Shown piece by piece: positions 43,738 to 54,201 of a stretch of DNA of 64,000 bases (its first letter is position 1; the number at the start of each line of letters is the position of its first letter). Source of the DNA: Takakia lepidozioides (lineage: Eukaryota; Streptophyta; Takakiopsida; Takakiales; Takakiaceae); assembly GCA_030704615.1 (NCBI GenBank), contig CM060732.1, positions 56,773,053-56,837,052 on the forward strand, given 5' to 3'. The notes under the pieces are model-generated. The model did not search any database, had not been told where the DNA came from, and saw nothing but the letters and a program-made list of their open reading frames with translations. Made by a program: the position numbers and the translations under genes.

Positions 43738-44689
43738 TATGTAATGGAAGCGGTGAAGAGGAAGTGAAGAAGTCTGAAAGCTAGAGACCAGTAAGGAGGT
43801 TGGATGATGCAGGGATTAGCAGATTCATGCCAAACGTGGATGTCTGTGGTGGGGTGTGGGTTTGGTGAGGTTTAAGGGAAGAGAGCTTGTCATGTGCGAT
43901 GAAGGTAGACTGAAGTTCGATGTTTTCTTAGATCGCTTATAGAACTTCATGTGGCAAGTGTAGACTTTGGAGACGAATGGGTACCATGGAGTAGTGATTT
44001 CTCTTCATCGTTAAATGGTGCATGTCTATGGGGGGAGAAAGGTGGACACTTAGACGGGAGGGTGACAGTGAATGGATTCGGAGACTTTCGAGTCTCCTGG
44101 GAGACGAATTGGGCGGTAGATCGCACAAGTCCGTTACACGGTCCATTCATCTCGCCCTGCTCAGACATTCGTTCCTAAACAGGCACTATCAACGTCCCAT
44201 TTGGAAGGGGGAATGCGCAAAGCCAAACCTAATCACATGTTGCCAAGTGAAATTAGAGATTAGGTGTTGCGGTACTTACCAGAAGCAGACTTCATATGTG
44301 GGAAGAGGGAAGCTTCCCTCCCTGTGCCTCTCTTAAGGACCTCGTCGCATACTAGACCTGCTTGCGTGCTCACAAGGATGCACACCAGAAGAAGATGAAC
44401 AAGCTCCGCTGATGAAGACTCACTTGCATTCTTAGAGGAAAATGACGTATTTCCTGCATGGGAGTGGTGAAGAGTAGTTGTATGTTTGGAGGAAGATGGT
44501 AAAATGTTGCATTTGCAGAGGAAGATGATGCGATCTAGTGGATTTTGGGATGAACATCGTGGAGAGAGGATGATGCAGAGGCGCACAATGCTGGGAGACA
44601 GTTCAGATAGAGCGCGAGAGAGAGATTTCTACGTCCAGAGAATGCCCGGAGGACCTATGGAACCCGTCACCAAGTAGAACTAGAGAGAT

Positions 44690-44693
<4 letters not shown>
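43738..44693. other. Intergenic region upstream of the GT47 gene
   Basis: No convincing gene. Purine-rich on the plus strand towards the GT47 start. No clear TATA box seen near the start codon. Confidence 0.35.

Positions 44694-44730
<37 letters not shown>
44694..44730 (+). repeat. (GA)18 microsatellite abutting the GT47 start codon
   Basis: An uninterrupted GA repeat runs right into the ATG at 44730, whose A is the last base of the repeat. In plants GA tracts near starts can bind BBR/BPC factors; here it would be the end of the 5' leader. Confidence 0.95.
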
Positions 44731-44733
<3 letters not shown>

Positions 44734-46864
44734 GGTACTACAAGTATGTAGTGGGTGGAGCCATGTGCCTGGTAATGTTGGTTTTTACACTGCGGGCATT
44801 GCCGGACTTGGATTCAAGGCATCCCAGGCATTTCAAGAGCTCCCGAAGATTTGCAACCCACCTAAAGCCACCTTCTGATGTCTGCGATGGGAAGAAGGTA
44901 TATGTGTACGATTTACCCCCTGTATTCAACGTTAGGCTTCGTGAGAGGTGCGAAGGGGGTCTGGCAGATTGGATTGATTTCTGCCCACATTTAGTCAATG
45001 ATGGAATCGGGCGGAAAATAGAGGACTGGCCTCATTGGCATTTGACGGATGTTTACATGTTGGAGGTGATTTTCCACGAGCGAATGCTCTCGTATACATG
45101 CCGCACGGACAGCCCTGCCGATGCTGAAGCTTTCTTCATCCCCTACTACGGAGGCCTGGAATCATTGGAGTATCTCTATGGGTCGAAAAACACTTCAAGA
45201 AACACGCAGGGAACTGAACTTACAGAGTGGTTGCGGAAGATTGCTTCGGATTCGTGGAACCGTTATGGAGGTCACGATCATTTCATGGTTTTGGGACGGA
45301 CCTCCTGGGATTTCACCCGCTCGAACGACACCAGCTGGGGCACAAGGCTCCTTCAACAACCAGACCTGAAGAATATCACTACACTGGTGCTAGAGAGGAT
45401 GCCTTGGGCCTATACCCAGCAGGCGGTGCCCTACCCCTCCTCTTTCCATCCTCCCTCACAATCCGGCCTTGACGACTGGATGAGGAAGGTAGGGGAATCT
45501 CCATATCTTTCATTTGTACATGCTCAGAAAGATTGGGTTTAAGATCAGATTTCTATGTATGATTACGAGTGACTGATATGGTGGAAGCCTGAAGTAATGT
45601 GTCGGGGAGGATCAAAGGTAAAATGGTAGTTAACTTAATTTGTACACCCAGTCATACTTTGATGCCATTGTTAACACTGTATAAACGATGATGCGATGTA
45701 TGCATGGAGGGACTGGGTAGGGAAGGACAGAAGAATATTTGCTGCTTGCTGTGATGTAGTAAGGCTTATACATCATTGCTCATGCATGAGTGGGCGGGTT
45801 GGTGAAAATTGCAAAGAATAGGACTGATTAGAAAATAAAGAGGACACTGGCAGATAATAGTATGGGCTCATGACCGTGCGGATGAATATCTTGCAAAATG
45901 ACTACAGAGGAAAAGCCACCAGCCACTTGCCCTAGCATGTCAAGTATTCTTTTAGCAGTAGTACTCTGGGTATAATTTTTTTCTTTATGAGTGCATGTGT
46001 GGATTGATGTGGGAAGGAACAGTCAAAGGACTGAGTAATGGAATAGAAGGACAATTTTGTAATGTGAACGGAAGTACATCTACTGGGATTAAAAAGTGGG
46101 TGTGACAAATGGGACAATGGATGGTCCAACAGACCTGTCTCTTTGCCCTTCCACTTCAAAGATGAGGTGATCATTCAGTTGTATGTTATCTGCAGGTGAA
46201 GGATGCACGGAGGACCTCTCTTTATACATTTGTGGGTGCCCCACGCCCCAATAAACCAGAGGATATACGAACTCTGCTGATCGAGCAGTGCAATGCCTCC
46301 TCCAGCTGCAGCTTTTTGGACTGCCGGAAAATCCCATGTAGCCACAATCCGGTGCCCATTGCCCAGGCCTTTCTAAAGGCTGATTTTTGCTTGCAACCGC
46401 GGGGTGATACTGCAACCCGGAGGTCAGTCTTTGATTCGATGATTGCAGGGTGTATACCAGTATTCTTTCATGCTGATTCAGCCTACACACAATACAAATG
46501 GCATCTACCTGAGGATCCTGCGCTATACTCTGTATACATTGATGAACAAGAAATACGCGATGGGTTGAATGTAGAAGACATTCTCAATACATTTTCGCCA
46601 GAGGAGATTGAAGGCTTGCGTGAGACTGTTGTGTCTCTCATTCCAAGCTTGGTGTATAAGAACTTTTCAAGCTCCCAAGACTTTGGCAGGATGCGAGATG
46701 CATTTGACATTAGTATAGAAGAACTTTTGAAGAGAGTCAAGGCTTGGAAACAAGAGCAGCGATTTTGTTTAGTTTGCTTTGTTGGTAAGCTTTTTCTGGT
46801 AGTTTCGTGTGTTTGTCTGGTGGTGCGCTTCTTCAAACGTCGTCCAAGACTTCTTTCAAATTGA
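44730..46864 (+). CDS. GT47 exostosin-family glycosyltransferase (MUR3-like), two exons
   Basis: Exons 44730-45488 and 46196-46864 join in phase 0 across a 707-bp GT-AG intron (AAG/GTAGGG, CTGCAG/GTG) to give 475 residues. Residues 8-26 are a signal anchor, typical of Golgi type II enzymes. The exostosin domain spans about 53-440: KVYVYDLPPVFN, EVIFHERMLSYTCRTDSPAD, AEAFFIPYYGGLE, TSLYTFVGAPRPNKPEDIR, DFCLQPRGDTATRRSVFDSM and AGCIPVFFHADSAYTQYKWH. It most resembles the MUR3/KATAMARI clade that galactosylates xyloglucan; the sugar and acceptor here are inferred only at clade level. Unusually, residues about 445-467 form a second hydrophobic segment (FVGKLFLVVSCVCLVVRFF) followed by basic residues. 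Reading through the donor gives a stop at 45540, so an unspliced form would be truncated. Confidence 0.88.
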
Positions 46865-47399
46865 GGCAGGCAGGAAGGAAAGATAGGGAGACGCTTGAGA
46901 GTGTTTTGTGCTTTTCTTCAGGACAGGGATTTGTCCCTAGTTCATCTTTGATTCATGGAGAGGAGGAAGTACTTATCTGCCTTAGACTTGCTAGTAAAGA
47001 CTTACAAACAAGAGGGAAAGATAGCACACAGCCTTGTGATCACATTCCCAGTGCATTGTGTGAACAGAGCCAGAAAGGAGGATTCATGAAAAAGATGTGC
47101 TAATCTAATGTTAACCCGACTAGTTTGGATGGAGCACAAAACCCAGGGGAGAGACAGAAAAAGAAAGGAAAGAAATTTATTACTCCGGGGGTGGTGGGGG
47201 GAGGAAGGAGAGAGAGAATGCACTCATTAAGACGTTTGCCGTAGCCTTGTGGCCATTGACCCGGCACTCAGTTTGAGCGGAACACAAAGGGACAGAAACT
47301 ACCTTTGTGAGGGGCCGACGCTGGTAGTATGACTTACTTTGAAACAGACAATTAAGCCGAGTTTTCCAGATATCCTCTAAAAGTCCCTTCACAAAAGCA
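46865..47399. other. 3' flank of the GT47 gene
   Basis: Probable 3' untranslated region followed by intergenic sequence with a polypurine run at 47180-47220. No gene seen. Confidence 0.35.
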
Positions 47400-47840
47400 T
47401 CAAGCTGCTGTGTGTTTTGCCCAAAAACTAGGCCCCAAAAGAGCCTGGACTTTTGGCTCACCCTCACTTTCAAAGTTGGTAAAGAGAGGTTCAGGCACAA
47501 TTCCCTTCATGGATTTTAAGAGGGCGTCTCTCTTGTGAGAGTACCCAGGACAATGAATCAGAAAATGAATATTGTCTTCGGGTTGCCCGCACAACGGGCA
47601 ATTGCAAGCCCTCTTTCCTCTCTGCATCTATTTGCTATTCCAAGGTAGGCTTCCCGCCCAGAGTTTAAATTTCAGTCTAGTGCCGCGGGTGGGTAAACCC
47701 ATGAGGTCATCCATGATGTCCTCCTCCACGTCACAGACTGGAAACAAGTTCAGGGAAGTTTTTTGCCTAACTTCATTTTCATCAGACAATGTCTTGGCAA
47801 CAAAAAATTGCCAGGAAACTACAGCCTTTGGACACTAACA
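47400..47840 (-). pseudogene. LINE C-terminal zinc-finger (zf-RVT) remnant
   Basis: On the minus strand: LPTRGTRLKFKLWAGSLPWN, stop, then CNCPLCGQPEDNIHFLIHCP, GYSHKRDALLKSMKGIVPEP. C-P-L-C...H-F-L-I-H-C is the zinc-binding motif found after the RT of many LINEs. Stops and loss of the RT itself show it is a relic. Confidence 0.7.
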
Positions 47841-48180
47841 GCCTCTAAGTCAGATTTATCCAGCAGGGGTCAAGACTTGCGGGCTAGTTCAGATCCTTGA
47901 GAATCTCTTCTACTCTCTTCCGCCAGGACTTAGCATGTTTGACAGGGAGATCCTGCTTCCAAGATATAGAGTCGATTAACTTAGGATATCTGATGTTGGA
48001 CATATGTTGCAGCTGACCCGTCAGAGAGAGTTCGACCAAGGGACACCGTTCAGAAGAGTGTCTGGATGGTGTTAATTTTGAAGGGGAGTTGATTGGTAGG
48101 GGTTAACTCTGAAATGGGAGGATCAACATCTTACACAGAAGGGTACTTTGTATTATGCCTTCAAAATCAGTAGAGTTGTC
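47841..48180. other. Spacer, probably older LINE sequence
   Basis: The minus strand contains a short WRKRVEEILKDLN-like frame near 47900 that may belong to the LINE relic. Otherwise nothing is recognised. Confidence 0.3.
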
Positions 48181-48430
48181 CCTTTGATAATGTTGGAGGC
48201 CATGCCCCAGTGCCGATTCCCGGGAAAGACTGGGCGTCGCGGTTCATACGCGGTCCAACTGTGTCCCAACACAGCCTGCTATTGGACTACATGGAACCGA
48301 GACATCAACGCGACGGTCAACATCATGCACCGGTTCTTGGAAATGCGGGACTCCCGGCCTCGCCACCCGGCATTCTGCAGGGTGGAGAGGCCGGAGAGGG
48401 ACTTGCCCGGCCGCACATCTCATTAAGACT
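48181..48430 (+). pseudogene. Fanzor-like (TnpB-related) RNA-guided nuclease C-terminus
   Basis: The frame 48148-48426 reads AVQLCPNTACYWTTWNRDIN and ATVNIMHRFLEM, RPRHPAFCR. N-R-D-x-N-A-x-x-N-I after a Cys pair is the third RuvC motif and zinc ribbon end of TnpB/Fanzor proteins; the trailing RP..F is also typical of the eukaryotic versions. These are transposon-encoded nucleases guided by an RNA from the element end. Only about 80 residues remain; the first two RuvC motifs were not found upstream. The match rests on a short motif, so misassignment is possible. Confidence 0.6.
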
Positions 48431-48649
48431 ACCATAGTAACAGGCAGTCCGCGCTGAGCGGGCGAGGGTGCAAACCCTCTCCGCAATGATGCACAATGGT
48501 GGGTTTTGATACTCATGTTGAGAAGAGATGAATGTAACATACTTGGATGGAGCAATGTCAAACCTACAACAAACGAACCCCAAATCCTCAATAATTATGT
48601 GCCACCAGACAGGAGCTGCTTCCTGAAAGCACTACCATCCAATATATCC

Positions 48650-51600
48650 GCTCCATATCTCTGATGTCCATATTAAGCTCCAGAGAACGTCTGCTTACAA
48701 ACACTTGCAAATGGTGTCCAAAACCATTGAGAATAGTTTGTTGCACGTGCAACTAGTGAATACTCATAAAACAGAAAACATAATTTGTATACAACTGAAG
48801 TCGATTTCCAAAGCCTCTGAAAATAGTCCAACAAAAGTGGAACCTATGGAACCAAATGCTCTTGCCACCACATCCCATGGCACTGCTCTTCTGAAAGGTA
48901 CTAACATCATCGCACAAAAATCATGCTATAACCTGCTCTCTTTTACACAGTACTCATTCACAATCCAATGGCGACATACACCATCCTACCAGCACATATC
49001 TCTCTGGATAATTATATTGGCCTGCACTACACACACGCCCCAGTGCCAAACTATTACTATTACACATTTACTGCTGAACACTCTTATTACTGGGAAAGAT
49101 CCACTGCAATCAAATACAAACTACTACACAAAAGCTATGCAACACTATGCTACTTCACGAGAGGCACTTATAGAACTTTGTCATTTTTCCCTCCGACCTT
49201 TTTCCACTCTCCATGGACCTATTCAAAACGGCGCATTAAAGCTGCTGCCCAATCTCCAGTTATATTATCACCCACATTTCCCCCCTCTAATGTATGATAT
49301 ACACACACACCCCACCACAACAGTAAACCATATACATATGCTACAAAAACAACTGCATGGTTACATAGTTGGCAGACATTGATTACAGATACAACATTGG
49401 CACACCTGAGGCGGGACTCCACGTCTAGCAATACATCTAAAATTCACGACACACAAACAAAAAATATTTACCCTTGACAATGCATCATTCAAAAAATCCT
49501 AGCTCCAATTACAAAAAGGTCTCATGCCGCCAGTAAATTATATTCCCAACACATTGCACAGTACGACCTCCAGCTGTGTATCATTAAATTGCTTACTCCA
49601 TCCCACTGTCCCCCTCTATACCATGTTCAGCGTCAAGACCCCAAGCAAGGCCCCCTCTACGTAGTCACATTTAACAAAGCCTCTGCCAATATAGAACCAA
49701 AAAACAAAACAGGAACCAATCAATTATGCTTATCAAACCCATGTCCACAAAACACCTCCGTTGGTATCCCTCAAAACCCCATGCAACCTACAAATATTGT
49801 CACACAGCTCTTGCCGGACACGGATAGCTCTATGTATGTAACTAATGCAACACCCCCTCTCGCTCAACTGCCTTGCTACACCATGCAAGATTCAAAATTT
49901 GTTATTAAAAGCTACATCCACATCGACTGGCAGCTACTGTGTGCAGATACAGCATTAATGCACCTGCGGCCTGATGCCACATGCAGCAATATATTCAAAA
50001 CTCATAACACACGAACTAACCGTACTGATTCCCTCCTAGTAACTGTACACATGCAAACTATTTACAGCCTGATGTATGAATACTTTCAGAAATCCACGAT
50101 GTTCCACAAATACATATCAATTACAACAAATTGTACCTCAATCCCCATTAAACAACCCCTATTAGCTACAAGGTTGAGGCAGACTGAATGCCAATTACAA
50201 ACACCTAGCTGCACCAGGATACAACATATGCTGCTTCATGATTACAGCCCTGGCCCCCCTTACCGCCATCAATACTCAGCCATATGTACCCTACCGCCAC
50301 AGTGCCCCATTCAAAAGACTCGAGCCTCAATTTTAATATGGTCTCACATCACCAATAAATACTACCAATGCATTGCAAACTGCTCCAACCAACTGTAAAT
50401 CAACTACGCTCCACACAACTCACAGATCATGCAATATCCCTCACCTCTCGCTACTACAAATGACAAATCTCAAATCCCTAATTCACTAATGCCTCCGAAT
50501 TGGGCTGATGTCAGCCCCTATAACCTCATGCATCTCTCACAATTGCCTCATTGCAACAAGAAACAATTACCCTCGCAACCTGGCAAAATAGCCCCATCTA
50601 CGCTACCAGACCAGACGCTCTCTTACCCCCGCATTCCACCCCTGCTCCTACCTGCAACCCACTCACAAATACTTCGACAGAGTCTAAATCAACCAGATAC
50701 ACATAGACAGGCCCCTTATTTCTACACTGCACACTGGATCCTACGAAAACACATTAAAAATCCCCTGCTAATTGCCCGCATAATGCAAGCAGAAAGCTCA
50801 CCACATAAAATGAAGCTGCCATTTGCAGGACCCCCAAACGCCGACCTTGACCCCCCCTGCCATACTCAAAATCCACCCTAACCACCCTGACAACGGCCTT
50901 GACAACGCTGTATGTCATTAAAATGCAAATACATATCACTCAACCTGTCAACATACCATAGCTTTTGAGTCAGAAATCCATAATGCCTTGCAGTCTCATG
51001 ACAATTACAGCAAGCTACATTAAGCAGCCCCTGGTAATGACACCTGAGATGCAGACTACGCACCCATTTTTCTCATTCACCATTCCCACCAAAACCACAC
51101 ACGCCGCAGTTCGCCTACAAATAATCCGCCCACCACATCTCCCCTCACATAAAGCCACACAACTCCATAAAAAAAACTCAATACACGATCATACAAAACT
51201 CACTACACGAATCTACAGAAGATCCTTGGTGTCAGGCACCCCAATACCGCTCAAAACTGCTCACATTGACAAGCAACCAGAATATTTCGAAATGGGAGTT
51301 CACTTGAAGATCACACTAGCTATGTTTTTATGTTGAAAATTATCCGCTCAGGTATTTTGCAGAAGGCCTCTATAATCCCAAGGATAGGAAAATGTACATG
51401 AAGAGTTGTCGACCAGTACATGCCATTTGGACGCTGCTCTAGGACAATGCAGATTCCTTAGATGATGGGCTTCACTATTCCCTTGAAATTGGTCTGAAAT
51501 ACCCTCAATACCAACTGTGAAGACCAGCCGACAGAATGTGGATGAATCTTTTAACCTCAAACCAATGAATCTTGAAACTTCCCCGATCACTTACAGCGGG

Positions 51601-52380
51601 ATGAGATCATTCCTCGGAAGAGTCTGGAAGGATCGTTGAGTGTGGCAACCCTAATTAATACTTGCATTTACATCACAAAAGTACAAACATTAGCATGAAA
51701 CCTCTTTAAACGACATCACACCCACATATCGCTACTTAATTATTGCACCCTACACACACCACATATCTCAGGCAAACCCCTATGCATTGTAGTAGTACGT
51801 CAAAATTACAGGCTCACCAGGAAAATGAAACAATACTCTACCTTATGCGGAAAGTTCAAAGGGAGAATAACCATTCATCAAACTAACAGGTCTAAATCCA
51901 AAATGCTACAATACTCTCCACCCCGCAGAAAACTCAAATGCAGGCTGCAGGACAAAGAACGCCATGTATCCAGGCCAACTGACATTTGGTCTACAACGGT
52001 ACTCTCCCAAGACCTCATTCTCTGCCACTGTGGACCCCTGCTATGATGAGATTACAACAAATCGCTTGGCCGATGCAGGATATTGTTTGGCACTCAACCT
52101 CGACTGAAGCATACCCCCCTGAGAGCTCATGTTGCCCGCAACCAAGCCCATGCACAGATCCAACCCGCCCAACTTTCAAACCCATGGATATCATCCAAAT
52201 AACACACTCCACATTCATCCAAGGGGTAACGACTCTTTTGCCCAATCCCTTTCATCCCCATTCACACCAAGAAACGAAATAGAAGATTATAATAAAAACA
52301 ATGTAATAATCAAAATTAAAATCATAAAAATAATTATAATAAAAATAATTCTCATATATTTGGACTCCGTATGCTCATGA
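48650..52380 (+). other. G-depleted block with AT-rich tail, unexplained
   Basis: About 3.7 kb in which the plus strand is very poor in G, as in the coding strands of the LINEs here. It ends in an A/T-only stretch (about 52275-52345) that looks like a retroelement tail. A segment with normal composition (51310-51640) may be an insertion. Frames of 225, 269 and 150 codons occur on the plus strand (48705, 49589, 50429) but show no motif I recognise and could be open because of composition. Confidence 0.4.
49589..50398 (+). CDS. 269-codon ORF in the G-depleted block, unrecognised
   Basis: ATG at 49589 to TAA at 50398. The product is rich in Thr, Pro, Gln, Asn and Cys (HVQRQDPKQGPLYVVTFNKA, CADTALMHLRPDATCSN, TECQLQTPSCTRIQHMLLHD). 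No domain, signal or transmembrane segment is evident. Its length exceeds chance for balanced DNA but not clearly for G-poor DNA, where two of three stop codons are also disfavoured. It could be an element ORF1. Confidence 0.25.
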   Translation: MLTPSHCPPLYHVQRQDPKQGPLYVVTFNKASANIEPKNKTGTNQLCLSNPCPQNTSVGIPQNPMQPTNIVTQLLPDTDSSMYVTNATPPLAQLPCYTMQDSKFVIKSYIHIDWQLLCADTALMHLRPDATCSNIFKTHNTRTNRTDSLLVTVHMQTIYSLMYEYFQKSTMFHKYISITTNCTSIPIKQPLLATRLRQTECQLQTPSCTRIQHMLLHDYSPGPPYRHQYSAICTLPPQCPIQKTRASILIWSHITNKYYQCIANCSNQL

Positions 52381-52924
52381 CACATAAACTGAAACCCAAC
52401 AATATTACATTATATATACAAACACTATTACGCCCAAATATACTACAAGCGCCTTGTATATACTTGATAATACCAAGCCCCCAAAACATCCGCCGCCATA
52501 CGAAACCTAGCGTACCAACCCCAGCATAGCTACGGCGTAAGCCCAGCCCCGTGAGCCTGAGAGCTGAGCTCACGCTTCAGGGAAGCGTGAACGGCACAAA
52601 TATGCTGGAGAAGCAGGTCCTATAGGCGAGGATTGCAGGAAGAGGGCCTATGACCGTGGACAAAACAAAGGGGGCCACCATGCACCATGTCTGCAATGCC
52701 TGCACAAAAAGAGGAATATGAAAATATGGCAAATTTGAGCTCAGAATGATTGACACACTTTATTTCAATTCACAGATAGACGCTTACAATGAATGGCATG
52801 TACATTTGCCCTGGTTCCGTGAACGAAATGTATGTGTTTGTCATAAATGCAAAGTCTTCACATGATAACCTGGAAATCAGCATGGGATGCGGGCATGGCT
52901 CGTATGTGTTCAAAGAGAATCTGG

Positions 52925-53220
52925 CGGAGCCCTACGTGAGGTGTCCCGCTGCAGAAGGGTGATGACTTCTCCATAGCCTAGTGTGGCTTGGTGAATGAAT
53001 TGGTCTCTCTTACCTTCGCAACACATAATTACAAGGTATATGTAATATTGATGCTTGCAGGGGACCACTTCCCTCTCATGCCGAGAGCGCCCTCACGCAT
53101 CGTTACAAAATCCGGATAAGTGCACGTAGGGAAATTCCCCACGGTAACCTGATATTCTTTGCCATGAAGAACTGAGCCAATAGACAGCACTGTGTAAATC
53201 CGTCCATACCCCGGGGTAGG
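52925..53220 (-). pseudogene. SWIM zinc-finger fragment
   Basis: On the minus strand: RIYTVLSIGSVLHGKEYQVT, NFPTCTYPDFVTM, MRGKWSP, then after a frameshift CKHQYYIYLVIMCC and FIHQATLGYGEVITLLQ. The C-x-C...C-x-H pattern (with the second Cys as Tyr) is a SWIM finger, common near the end of Mutator-like transposases. It may be the same family as the fragment at 24.1-25.1 kb. It is in frame with the upstream long gene, but fusion is unproven. Confidence 0.65.
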
Positions 53221-54156
53221 GACTTCGGTGTCGGATAATTGAGACATGTAGACAGTATATTGCAGATAGTAGCATACAGTTGCAGAATAGAGGAAACCTT
53301 CCCTGAGGCTAAGCATTGTGTGAGTTGGCTGTAGTGGCCGCCGCAGGTCTGATTGACCGACTGGGAGCTGTGTGTGCAGTAGTTGGCAGGTATCAGTGTG
53401 TTGGGAAGTCGAGTCTTTATCCGATGCATGTCCCTGGGGTTTGAGTAATTGAGCCTGCACGAGGTGGATACACCATAGGTAAGAATTTGGTAAGCGCACT
53501 TCACTTTCCCATCGATCATGGAAAGACAACATAGGAAAAAACCCGTAAGGTCTTGTTGCGAAATTGATAGAGAGAGACAGACACAAATCAGAAGGATAGG
53601 AGGGTTCCCTGTAGATCATGGAGTAGTAGAAGATGTTATGGGCTGGCAGAATAGAAACAATTGTGAGACTCTCATCGCGGCACCCCAAGTCCACGTCCCT
53701 TGGTGGTTTGTTCGGGTGGGTTGATGTAGGATAAGTTGCATGCGTGCTAGTATTTGTTGTCCGATGAGCTCCACATACAGATGCAGAAATGGATGTCAGT
53801 CTGGCAAGGAACCTGAGATCCAGCTTAGCAGCCCCAGTACTCCCACCAAACAATTCCATCAAGTTCGGATCTGAAGCATTAGTGTTCGGGGGCCAGTCTG
53901 TAAATGACATAGTGTAGGGGGGGGATTCTAAAATAGCTGCAATATATATAGGCGTTAAGAGAGGCATGTTGGTTGGAACATCAACAGATACAATGTATTG
54001 GAAGGGTGATACAGAGGTAGTTTTTGAGAGTTTGTCGATCATAAATGAACTTGTTAGGGGCTTACTTACAAAGAGCAAGCTGCTTGGAGGCGCGCTCGGG
54101 AAATTGTCCTCAAAGAAAACAATGGGCGGAAGATGAACCATACAAAGATTATTCAA
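53221..54156 (-). CDS. Downstream part of the unrecognised minus-strand gene
   Basis: An open frame of about 310 codons before the SWIM part (MNNLCMVHLPPIVFFEDNFP, ESPPYTMSFTDWPPNTNASD, AAKLDLRFLARLTSISASVC, AHNIFYYSMIYREPSYPSDL). It has many Cys, Ser, Thr and N-x-S/T sites, like an extracellular protein. It follows the 680-codon frame after two stops (54182-54202), so it may be a later exon or a frame-disrupted continuation. Family unknown. Confidence 0.4.
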
Positions 54157-54201
54157 AAGATTATCAGCAAAGAGCGCTATGCGCTATGCCAGGTTGAATT
54201 G

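Noticed and set aside
45932-46490. Minus-strand frames over the GT47 intron and second exon.
   Set aside because: Antisense of a well-supported exostosin exon; no independent evidence.
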